Positions 25,959-33,496 of a stretch of DNA of 62,898 bases are shown piece after piece. The DNA is taken from positions 1 through 62,898 of the forward strand of contig JAQUCT010000007.1 in assembly GCA_028686075.1 (NCBI GenBank), read 5' to 3'. This DNA is from Bacillota bacterium (GTDB taxonomy: Bacteria; Bacillota; Clostridia; Ch29). The notes beneath the pieces were generated by a model. That model searched no databases. It was not told the DNA's origin and saw only the letters and a program-made list of their open reading frames with translations. Both the position numbers and the translations under genes were made by a program. Positions within the stretch are counted from its first letter, which is position 1. The number at the start of each line of letters is the position of its first letter.

Positions 25959-28355
25959 ATGGACAGACCGGTACAAAAACCCGAATACATGGAGCGGATA
26001 GACCGTCTGAAGAAAAGGGTGTTTTCCACACGGCCGGAGATAGACCTTGAGAACGCAAGGATACTTACCGAGAGTTTCAGACAATCCGAAGGCCAGCCGC
26101 TGGTGGTTAGGAAAGCCATTGCTTTCAGAAAGCAATGTATGGAGAAAACCATAACCATATGGGACGACGAACTCATTGTAGGCTGTTCCGGCAGCAAGGT
26201 CCGGGGCGGTATCCTGTGCGCCGACACTTGCTGGTCGGTGCTTGACGATGAGCTGGACACCATCAGTTCAAGACCCTACGACCCTTTTTATCTGAAGCCG
26301 GAGGACAAAAAAGCCTTTGAGGAGGAAATCCGTCCCTACTGGAAGGGACGTTCAAACTATGAGGAGTGGCTTGCCCAGATTCCAGAGGATACAAGGGTGC
26401 TGCGGGATAACGGGGTTATTTATATAAACCGCAAGGCGGTCCGCGGCTGGGGTGAAACCACCGCCGGGTATGAGTGGCTTATCCGGGAGGGCCTATCCGG
26501 CATAATGTCTGTGATAGAAAAAAGAAGGTCGGCCCTGGACCTCACCAAACCGGGCGATTATGAAAGGGATTATTACTTAAAATCGCTACATATAGCAGCG
26601 GAGGGAATTATAGCCCTTGCACGGCGCTATGCCGTCGAGGCGGAGAAATTGGCGGATATGGAGACCGACCCTAAAAGGAAGAAGGAACTCCTTGAAATAG
26701 CCGGGGTTTGCCGGCGTGTGCCGGAGCATCCGGCACGGACCTTCCGGGAGGCATTGCAGTCGCTGTACTTTTATCAGACCTGCATTTTTATGGAGCAAAA
26801 CGCCGCCAGCTATAACCCGGGGCGCATGGACCAATACCTGTGGCCCTATTACAAGGCGGACCTTGAAGAAGACCGCATTACACCGGAGGAGGCCCAGGAG
26901 CTGCTTAATTGTCTGTGGGTCAAGTTTTCAGAGCCCTGCCTGTTCCAGGACGCAGTCACAGCGGAGTTTGCCGCCGGGTACCCCATGTTCCAGAACGTGT
27001 GCGTGGGGGGCGTAGACAATACGGGGCGGGACGCGGTAAACGACCTTTCCTATATGATACTCCAGGCCACAATGGACGTGCAGCTTTACCAGCCCTCGCT
27101 GTCGGTGCGTTATAATCTGGCCAAAAACCCCAATTCCTTCCTGCGAAAAGTGGTGGAACTCATGAGCCTGGGCACCGGGTTCCCCGCATTCCACAACGAC
27201 GAGGTGGGCATAAGGATGGTTATGAACAAGGGGGTACCCCTTAAGGAGGCCTACGACTGGAACCCGTGCGGCTGTGTGGAAACCAACCTGTCAGGGAGGA
27301 TGCGGCAGTACACCGCCCTTGCGGATATAAACTTAGGCAGCGTTGTGGAGTTTGCCCTCTTGGACGGTAGAAATAGAAAGAGCGGGGAATACATCTCTGC
27401 ACGGACGGGTAACCCGTTGGGGTTTAAGACCTACCAAGATTTCCTGGGAGCGGTTAAGGGGCAGATAAGGTATATAACCCGGGTGGTGGTAAAGGGAAGC
27501 CATGTAATAGACGAGATATGCATGAACAGACCGGTACCGGCCCTTTCCCTTTCCTTCAAAGAATGCATCCAGAACGCCAGGGACTACGCCTGGGGCGGTG
27601 CCAAGTACAATGTAGGTAACGGCATAATACTAATAGGGGTGGCGGACCTTATAAACAGCATCGCAGCGATACGGCATATAGTATACAGGACTAAACAGGC
27701 CACCATGACGGAGGTGCTGGGCGCCCTCGACAAGGACTTTGAAGGCTGTGAAAGAATACACAGGCTGTGCCTTGAGGCACCCAAATATGGCAACGACAAC
27801 CCGATGGTTGACGATATAGCCGCGGAAATGTTTACATTTATCGCGGACGAGATAGAAAAATACAGCAGCAAGTTCGGGCGAATGACCCCGGGGATCCTTC
27901 CGGTATCCGGGAATACGCCCTTCGGCCTGGAGGTGGGAGCACTGCCCTCCGGCCGCCATGCATGGAAGCCGCTGGCGGACGGCGTCAGCCCCAACGGCGG
28001 TACCGACTGTAACGGACCGGGCGCGGTGCTTAAATCGGTGGCAAACATTCCCCACGACCGGTTTGTACAGGGTACGCTGCTAAACATGAAGGTGGAGCCG
28101 GATATGCTATCCACCGCCAACGGAATAACCCAGATGATGGCCCTTCTAAAGAGCATGTGCAGTCTCGGGGTTTTTCATGTGCAGTTTAACGTAATAGACA
28201 GTAAAAAACTTCTGGCGGCCCAGAAGAACCCGGAAGAGTACAAAGGGCTGCTTATCAGGGTAGCCGGTTATACCGCCTATTTCGTTGAGCTTGGTAAAGA
28301 CGTCCAGGATGAAATAATAGGGCGTACTATACAGCAAAGCTTTGTTACAGGGTGA
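25959..28355 (+). CDS. Glycyl radical enzyme (pyruvate formate-lyase-like), substrate unresolved
   Basis: This is a 798-residue anaerobic radical enzyme. The glycyl radical loop RVAGYTAYF is near the C terminus, with the radical glycine at residue 770. The active-site motif is NPCGCVET, with the thiyl cysteine at 439 and partner glutamate at 441. The CxxE pair rules out pyruvate formate-lyase itself (which has Cys-Cys) and fits the dehydratase/C-S lyase/decarboxylase side of the family. RGWGE at 162-166 and an arginine at 641 sit where I recall sulfonate-binding residues of isethionate sulfite-lyases, but with Glu for Gln, so the substrate is open. The ATG follows GGGGGTG. The activase gene follows within 6 bases. 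No microcompartment genes are present. Confidence 0.9.
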   Translation: MDRPVQKPEYMERIDRLKKRVFSTRPEIDLENARILTESFRQSEGQPLVVRKAIAFRKQCMEKTITIWDDELIVGCSGSKVRGGILCADTCWSVLDDELDTISSRPYDPFYLKPEDKKAFEEEIRPYWKGRSNYEEWLAQIPEDTRVLRDNGVIYINRKAVRGWGETTAGYEWLIREGLSGIMSVIEKRRSALDLTKPGDYERDYYLKSLHIAAEGIIALARRYAVEAEKLADMETDPKRKKELLEIAGVCRRVPEHPARTFREALQSLYFYQTCIFMEQNAASYNPGRMDQYLWPYYKADLEEDRITPEEAQELLNCLWVKFSEPCLFQDAVTAEFAAGYPMFQNVCVGGVDNTGRDAVNDLSYMILQATMDVQLYQPSLSVRYNLAKNPNSFLRKVVELMSLGTGFPAFHNDEVGIRMVMNKGVPLKEAYDWNPCGCVETNLSGRMRQYTALADINLGSVVEFALLDGRNRKSGEYISARTGNPLGFKTYQDFLGAVKGQIRYITRVVVKGSHVIDEICMNRPVPALSLSFKECIQNARDYAWGGAKYNVGNGIILIGVADLINSIAAIRHIVYRTKQATMTEVLGALDKDFEGCERIHRLCLEAPKYGNDNPMVDDIAAEMFTFIADEIEKYSSKFGRMTPGILPVSGNTPFGLEVGALPSGRHAWKPLADGVSPNGGTDCNGPGAVLKSVANIPHDRFVQGTLLNMKVEPDMLSTANGITQMMALLKSMCSLGVFHVQFNVIDSKKLLAAQKNPEEYKGLLIRVAGYTAYFVELGKDVQDEIIGRTIQQSFVTG

Positions 28356-28360
28356 GTGCC

Positions 28361-29275
28361 ATGACTAAAACCAGACAGCTTAACGGGACGGTATTAAGAA
28401 TTGAAAGGTCGTCCATACACGACGGGCAGGGGCTGCGCACAGTGCTTTTCCTTAAGGGGTGCCCCTTAAGGTGCATCTGGTGCTCAACACCGGAATCCCA
28501 AAACCCGGTGCCAGAGAAGGGCTACGCGAAAGAACGATGCAGAGAATGCGGTTTATGTGTGGAGGCCTGCCCTGCCGGAGCCCTTTCCCTTGACGGAGAA
28601 AGCGGCGGGCTGCAGATTAATCGGGAAAAATGCCGGGGCTGCTTTGCCTGTGTTGACAAGTGTCCCTCCGGCGCGTTAAAGCGATACGGGTACTCCATGT
28701 CGGTGGAGCAGGCGGTCGCGGAGGTTAGCCGGGACGAGATTTTCTTTTTTCACTCGGGCGGCGGCGTAACTATAAGCGGCGGCGAGCCCTTAAGTCAGGC
28801 CAGGTTTACCGCGGCGGTGCTTAGGGAATGCAAAAGGCTGGGAATTCACACGGCAATAGAAACCTGCCTTTTTGCGCCCTGGGAGGACGTAAAAATGGCG
28901 CTGCCCTGGCTGGACGTACTTTACGCCGATATAAAGGTTATGGACGGTGCCCTTCACAAGAAACTGACCGGGGCCGACAATACGCTTATTCTTGAAAACC
29001 TTCGTAGGGCTGATGCTTCGCCCTATAATATTGAAATAATAGCACGCGTTCCTATGATTCCTGGCATAACGGATACCGGTGAGAATCTTTCGGAGACGGT
29101 ACGGTTTTTAAGGCAGGTAAAAAAGCTTAAGGACATTGAGCTTTTGCCCTATCACCGCCTTGGAACGGATACCTATAAACACCTTGGAAGAGAGTACAGC
29201 CTGAAAGGCCTTTTCCCGCCGACTCAGGAGAGGATTGCGGAAAGGCGAAGATTTCTTGCCAAGTTGATGGAGTAA
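28361..29275 (+). CDS. Glycyl radical enzyme activase (radical SAM)
   Basis: This enzyme installs the glycyl radical on the neighbouring enzyme using S-adenosylmethionine. The radical SAM motif is GCPLRCIWC near residue 34. An inserted ferredoxin-like region (about 55-110) has two CxxCxxC sets (CRECGLCVEACP and CRGCFACVDKCP), as in activases of the dehydratase/lyase subfamily. GGEPL near residue 145 binds SAM. The ATG at 28361 has GGGTGAG upstream; a GTG overlapping the previous stop is possible. The stop codon lies at the edge of a hairpin repeat that may act as a terminator. Confidence 0.92.
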   Translation: MTKTRQLNGTVLRIERSSIHDGQGLRTVLFLKGCPLRCIWCSTPESQNPVPEKGYAKERCRECGLCVEACPAGALSLDGESGGLQINREKCRGCFACVDKCPSGALKRYGYSMSVEQAVAEVSRDEIFFFHSGGGVTISGGEPLSQARFTAAVLRECKRLGIHTAIETCLFAPWEDVKMALPWLDVLYADIKVMDGALHKKLTGADNTLILENLRRADASPYNIEIIARVPMIPGITDTGENLSETVRFLRQVKKLKDIELLPYHRLGTDTYKHLGREYSLKGLFPPTQERIAERRRFLAKLME

Positions 29276-29302
29276 ACCAGAGGGACCGTCCCCTTGGTTT
29301 AC
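29272..29302. repeat. Hairpin repeat between activase and arcC
   Basis: Arms GTAAACCA and TGGTTTAC (8 bases, exact) flank GAGGGACCGTCCCCT. The left arm contains the activase stop codon TAA. The element sits between two convergent genes. Confidence 0.7.
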
Positions 29303-29313
29303 GTCCCCTTAAT

Positions 29314-30255
29314 TTACTGTGTTATTATTGTGCCGGTTTTGCCCTCCAGCGCATCTATCGCCTTTTCAAGGGAGGATATTATGGACTTCCTGCCCTTTTT
29401 TGACTCCACAAAGGCTACGGCGGCCTTTATCTTGGGCAGCATGGACCCCTGCGCGAAATGGCCCTCCTTCATGTATTCCCTTGCCTTTTTTACCGTAAGT
29501 GCGTCAAGGTCCTTCTGGTCCGGCCTGCCAAAATTTATCGACACCTTTTCAACAGCGGTAAGGATTATTAGCCCGTCGGCATCCACATCCTCCGCCAGCC
29601 TTTCGGATGCGTAGTCCTTGTCTATAACGGCGGCTGTGCCCTCAAGGTGCCCATCCTCTCTCCTTATAACCGGAATACCTCCTCCGCCTACCGTTATCAC
29701 CATTGCCCCGGAATCCACCAGTGCCCTTACGGCGGGAAGTTCCACTATTTCCACCGGGGCAGGGGAAGCAACAACCCGTCTCCAGCCCCTGCCGGCGTCC
29801 TCCTTCATGGTATAGCCCTTTTCCTTTTCCAGCCTTTTGGCCTCATTAGCGGTATAAAAAGGGCCTATGGGTTTTGTGGGGTTTTTAAACCCCGGGTCAT
29901 CTTTGTCCACCACTACCTGGGTTACCAGCGTGGCAACCGGCCTGTCCATTCCCCTGCGCCGCAGCTCATCCCCCATTGCCTGCTGTATATGATAACCTAT
30001 CATACCCTGGCTCATTGCCCCGCATACATCAAAGGGCATTGCCGGGGTTATATGGGATGCCCCTTCATTCTGCAGTACCAGCCGTCCTACCTGAGGGCCG
30101 TTACCGTGGGCTATTATTAGCTGGTATCCCTTTTCCATAATATCCGCCAGGTAGGATGCGGTGGACCTTACAACCTCCAGCTGTGCCTCGGCGGTTGCCG
30201 ACCCGTTGCCCTGTTGAAGGGCATTTCCTCCCAGTGCTACCACAAGTCTTTGCAC
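29314..30255 (-). CDS. arcC: Carbamate kinase
   Basis: This enzyme makes ATP from carbamoyl phosphate and ADP, the last step of the arginine deiminase pathway. The start is a GTG at 30255 with AGGAGG 9 bases upstream; the longer frame begins in a basic, non-homologous tail. Motifs are VVALGGNALQQGNG at the N terminus, HGNGPQVG, ITVGGGGIPVI, and the end KTGTIIT. The 313 residues are typical. It is third in the order arcA-arcB-arcC on the minus strand, 54 bases after arcB, so the set is probably one operon. Confidence 0.96.
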   Translation of the reverse strand: MQRLVVALGGNALQQGNGSATAEAQLEVVRSTASYLADIMEKGYQLIIAHGNGPQVGRLVLQNEGASHITPAMPFDVCGAMSQGMIGYHIQQAMGDELRRRGMDRPVATLVTQVVVDKDDPGFKNPTKPIGPFYTANEAKRLEKEKGYTMKEDAGRGWRRVVASPAPVEIVELPAVRALVDSGAMVITVGGGGIPVIRREDGHLEGTAAVIDKDYASERLAEDVDADGLIILTAVEKVSINFGRPDQKDLDALTVKKAREYMKEGHFAQGSMLPKIKAAVAFVESKKGRKSIISSLEKAIDALEGKTGTIITQ

Positions 30256-30309
30256 TAGCCTTTTCCTCCTTCGTAGGTTAAATGTCAAAAGCCTAAACAA
30301 AGCCCTTTG

Positions 30310-31299
30310 CTAAAGGGTTGCCACCATTATTGCCTTTATGGTATGGACCCTGTTTTCCGCCTCATCGAACACGGCGGAGTGCTTGCTTCTGAACACCTCA
30401 TCGCTTACTTCCATTTCCTTCAGCCCGTATTTCTCGAATATTTCCAATCCGACGGTTGTTTTTGTATCGTGGAATGCGGGCAGGCAGTGGAGGAACATGC
30501 ACTCTTCCTTGCCGGTAGCTCTTATCATATCCATATTTACCTGGTAATCCTTCAAAAGCCTTATCCTCTCGTCGAAGAACTCCTCCTCACCCATGGACAC
30601 CCACACATCAGTGTAAAGCACGTCACAGCCGCTGACGCCAAGCTTTACATCGTCGGTGACGGTTACTGATGCGCCGGATACGGCGGCCTCACTGCGGCAG
30701 TAGGCCACCAGTTCCTCCGTGGGAAATAATTCCTTGGGTGAAACAATCCTAAAATCAATGCCCATCTTCGCAGCGCCAATCATTAAAGAGTTGGCGACGT
30801 TGTTCCTGCCGTCGCCAACATAGGCAAAGGAAATGCCCTTTAAATATCCTTTGCGTTCCTTTATTGTAAGGAAGTCCGCCAGCACCTGGGTGGGATGATA
30901 GAGGTCGGTAAGACCGTTCCATACCGGTACCCCGGAGTGCTGTGCCAATATCTCAACGGTACTGTGTTTAAAACCCCTGAATTCTATCCCGTCAAACATT
31001 CTGCCAAGTACCTTAGCAGTGTCTTCGACGGATTCCTTTTTGCCAAGCTGTATGTCGCCCTTGCCCAGGTATTCGGCGTGGGCACCCTGGTCGCTGCACG
31101 CCACCACAAATGCGCAGCGGGTCCTGGTGGAGGGTTTTTCAAATATCAGTGCAATACTCTTGCCCTGAAGATTCTTGGCCTCAGTTCCTATGTATTTAGC
31201 TTTTTTAAGCTCTGCGGACAGGTCCAGCAGGTATTTTATCTCCTGCGGGGTATAGTCCTTTAGGGTTAAGAAACTTCTTCCCTTAAGATTAAACGACAT
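30310..31299 (-). CDS. arcB: Ornithine carbamoyltransferase (catabolic)
   Basis: In this context it converts citrulline and phosphate to ornithine and carbamoyl phosphate. The ATG at 31299 follows AAAGGAGG; the ORF upstream of it is in repeat-rich sequence. The carbamoyl phosphate site is STRTR near residue 55, the ornithine-binding region is DVWVSMGEE, and the HCLPAFHD motif is near residue 270. The 329 residues fit both catabolic and anabolic forms; the arcA and arcC neighbours favour the catabolic one. Confidence 0.95.
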   Translation of the reverse strand: MSFNLKGRSFLTLKDYTPQEIKYLLDLSAELKKAKYIGTEAKNLQGKSIALIFEKPSTRTRCAFVVACSDQGAHAEYLGKGDIQLGKKESVEDTAKVLGRMFDGIEFRGFKHSTVEILAQHSGVPVWNGLTDLYHPTQVLADFLTIKERKGYLKGISFAYVGDGRNNVANSLMIGAAKMGIDFRIVSPKELFPTEELVAYCRSEAAVSGASVTVTDDVKLGVSGCDVLYTDVWVSMGEEEFFDERIRLLKDYQVNMDMIRATGKEECMFLHCLPAFHDTKTTVGLEIFEKYGLKEMEVSDEVFRSKHSAVFDEAENRVHTIKAIMVATL

Positions 31300-31317
31300 A
31301 ATTTTATCCTCCTTTAT

Positions 31318-31510
31318 CAGATTACAGATTACAGATTTCGGGTCACGGGTTCCAGGCTGCAGTTCAGACAACAATCTCGTCCCCCTGTCATGTCAGTCAC
31401 TATCGTCGTCACGGGCAAAGAATAGTCCCTTGTCCGCCCTGCAGTTTCGAGAAACGGTTCCCGTGTCTATCGCAACCACAAGCACAACCACAAGAACCGT
31501 CCCCGTGGTT
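31318..31510. repeat. Composite repeat block between arcA and arcB
   Basis: The block contains a tandem of ACAGATT words (about 31318-31340), a GGGTCACGGGTTCC word, a truncated hairpin repeat (ACGGTTCCCGTGTCT, 31454-31468) and a full one (31486-31510) with arms AACCAC/GTGGTT around AAGAACCGTCCCC. It lies inside the predicted arc operon. Confidence 0.65.
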
Positions 31511-31518
31511 TCCTGGTT

Positions 31519-32751
31519 TTACAGTTCTTCCCTAAGGATGGGCATGCTCATGCACCTTGGGCCGCCCCGACCTCTCACCAACTCCTGCCCGTCAATCTCC
31601 ACCACCTCGATGCCATTTTTACGCAACACCTCATTGGAAGCCTCGTTCCGATTATAGGTTATCACTACCCCGGGGGCTATGGCCAGTGTATTTGTGCTGT
31701 CGTTCCACTGTTCCCTTGCAGCCGTAACCTCGTCTCCTCCGCCGCTCTTTATAAGCTTTACGGCGGGCAGCCTGAGAGATTTTTTGAGTGCCCCGGTTAA
31801 GTTATCCTCGGATTGGACGTGCAGGCTGTAGGGCTTTTTGTTTCTTGTCACCTTGAACACCTTAACGCGGCTCTCCACACCTGGGTATATTGTAAATTTA
31901 TCATGGTCCACCATTGTGAATACGGTATCAAGGTGCATAAACGCCCTTACGTGGGGTATAAGCACGACCAGTATATGGTCAAGGCCCTCCAGTCCCTCGA
32001 AAAGATTCCTGCACAAAAGCTCTATCCCCTGGGCAGTGGTCCTCTCACTGCAGCCTAATGCAAGGACCTCCCTGCTCAGCACAAGGATATCCCCTCCCTC
32101 CAGACTGTGCTTATTATTATAATTATACCAAAGAGGAGCGGGTGTGGCATTAAAAATAGGGTGGTATTTATAGAAATATTTCATCAAAAGCCCTTCCCTC
32201 TGCCGGGCTTTGACTTTCATGGTGTTTATGGATATGCCGTTACCTATTACCGATGCCGGGTCCCTGGTAAAATAAAAATTAGGAAGTGGATTGATATAAT
32301 AGGGGTAATCCTCGTATACAAAGTCCACCAGACTGAGGTGCCTCTCCATGCCGGTGATATCGGTTTTTGGGAGCCCTTCTATCAATTTGTCCGCTAAGCA
32401 CTTGGTGGTAAGCCCCTGCAGATAATCGGTTATGGCCTCCCTGCGGTCGGGATTCTCAATGCCGCTTAAGTCCAGCGTCTCCCTTACCATTTTGGCCTTT
32501 ACTCCGTCCATTTCCAGAACATATTCCAACAACTCTTTCATGTAGTATACGTGAACATCCCTGGACCTTAAGGCGTCTGCAAAGCCGTCGTGTTCTTCGG
32601 TCATTTTCTTTAACCACGGAATATCATCAAAAAGCATCTCCGCAAGATATTCCGGTGTAAGTTTTTCAAGTTCTCCGCCCGGTCTATGCAAAATTACAGT
32701 TTTCAACTTGCCAATTTCGGAGTTTACCGAGATACCATTTTTAACAGGCAC
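31519..32751 (-). CDS. arcA: Arginine deiminase
   Basis: This guanidino-modifying enzyme hydrolyses L-arginine to citrulline and ammonia. The 410 residues show the family features: LHRPGGELEKLTP at the N terminus, FTRDPASVIG, EGGDILVLS, HLDTVFTMVD, and the C-terminal RGRGGPRCMSMP with the nucleophilic cysteine. The start is a GTG preceded by GGGGTG. It is the first gene of arcA-arcB-arcC, with a good promoter at 32819-32847 and an ArgR/AhrC-type box at 32898-32913, upstream of the promoter as expected for an activator. No arginine/ornithine antiporter is visible in the cluster. Confidence 0.97.
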   Translation of the reverse strand: MPVKNGISVNSEIGKLKTVILHRPGGELEKLTPEYLAEMLFDDIPWLKKMTEEHDGFADALRSRDVHVYYMKELLEYVLEMDGVKAKMVRETLDLSGIENPDRREAITDYLQGLTTKCLADKLIEGLPKTDITGMERHLSLVDFVYEDYPYYINPLPNFYFTRDPASVIGNGISINTMKVKARQREGLLMKYFYKYHPIFNATPAPLWYNYNNKHSLEGGDILVLSREVLALGCSERTTAQGIELLCRNLFEGLEGLDHILVVLIPHVRAFMHLDTVFTMVDHDKFTIYPGVESRVKVFKVTRNKKPYSLHVQSEDNLTGALKKSLRLPAVKLIKSGGGDEVTAAREQWNDSTNTLAIAPGVVITYNRNEASNEVLRKNGIEVVEIDGQELVRGRGGPRCMSMPILREEL

Positions 32752-32818
32752 TAATAATCACCCCTTCTTAAAGGATAAACACCCATAGATAGTGTTTTCT
32801 GTTATAGTCGGCAATATT

Positions 32819-32847
32819 AGTATATTATCTTTATTTTTTTAATACAA
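32819..32847 (-). promoter_or_regulatory. Promoter of arcA
   Basis: TTGTAT and TATACT are spaced by exactly 17 bases on the minus strand, about 70 bases before the arcA start. Confidence 0.75.
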
Positions 32848-32897
32848 GAAGGGTGGTATTCCATTAATTTGCTTGTATGGTATTGTATGTAATTTTT

Positions 32898-32913
32898 GTG
32901 AATATTAATTCAC
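32898..32913 (-). promoter_or_regulatory. ARG box (ArgR/AhrC-type operator)
   Basis: GTGAATATTAATTCAC contains TGAAT-N4-ATTCA, the core of ArgR boxes in both Bacillus and Escherichia coli. It lies about 50 bases upstream of the arcA -35, a position used for activation of catabolic arginine genes in other Firmicutes. A single box is seen; a second weaker one may exist nearer the promoter. Confidence 0.6.
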
Positions 32914-33085
32914 TCTGCCCGGAAAAGCCCTTCGTAGCACAAATAAAAGCCCGGGCCTCCCTTCCGGGCACTCGGGCGGAAGCCCGGCCGGTCTCCCCAG
33001 ACCATCGTCGGACCATGTTAACGATACACATTAAAATATATGCCGGGGTTATGTATAAAAAATTTTGTTTCCCAAAACAGTAAAA

Positions 33086-33102
33086 GCGGCCTATTCAGCC
33101 GC
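33086..33102 (-). terminator. veg terminator
   Basis: The stem GCGGC/GCCGC with a seven-base loop is followed by TTTTACTGTTTT on the minus strand, 12 bases after the veg stop. A separate GC-rich imperfect hairpin (32949-32989) lies further downstream with no assigned role. Confidence 0.7.
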
Positions 33103-33114
33103 CCTTAACCTCTT

Positions 33115-33381
33115 TTAACTGCATTTTATTTTCCGGTTTTCACTGCAGATAGTGAGCTCCACCGTTTCGGTAAGAATATCCGAATAGCTGTAGGAAACCC
33201 GTCTTATGGAATCCTGATCCGTATTAAACTTCACAACAAATATGCAGGGGTAAGTGGATTCGAGTATCCCTTCCTTTATAAAGGTCTTTTTCCTGCCCTT
33301 ATTGGCCTTCAGCCTTACCTTTTCCCCCACACACGTTTCAACGTCCTTCTTAATCCTCTCCAGCGAATCGTTCATTCGCAC
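33115..33381 (-). CDS. veg: Veg family protein
   Basis: Veg is a small protein conserved in Gram-positive bacteria, linked in Bacillus to biofilm gene control. The 88 residues hold the family core: VRLKANKGRKKT, then GILESTYPCIFVVKF and VSYSYSDILTETVEL. A GTG start at 33381 with AGGTGAT upstream is taken; an ATG two codons in is possible. The promoter at 33418-33446 is strong, as for Bacillus veg, and a terminator follows. In Bacillus the next genes are sspF and ispE; here the arc cluster follows instead. Confidence 0.95.
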   Translation of the reverse strand: MRMNDSLERIKKDVETCVGEKVRLKANKGRKKTFIKEGILESTYPCIFVVKFNTDQDSIRRVSYSYSDILTETVELTICSENRKIKCS

Positions 33382-33417
33382 CTGGTATCACCTCATTTTA
33401 TCTGCCTGTGCATATAT

Positions 33418-33446
33418 ATTTTACCACATAACTGTACAATAGGCAA
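33418..33446 (-). promoter_or_regulatory. Promoter of veg
   Basis: TTGCCT and TAAAAT are spaced by 17 bases on the minus strand, giving a transcript start about 35 bases before the gene. Confidence 0.6.
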
Positions 33447-33496
33447 ACAATTATCATACCAATGCACACGTGCTTTTGTCAATATAAAAATGTGGT

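Noticed and set aside
25959-28355. Pyruvate formate-lyase as identity of the glycyl radical enzyme
   Set aside because: True pyruvate formate-lyase has adjacent cysteines at the active site; here it is a single cysteine followed by V-E, and the activase has extra ferredoxin clusters.
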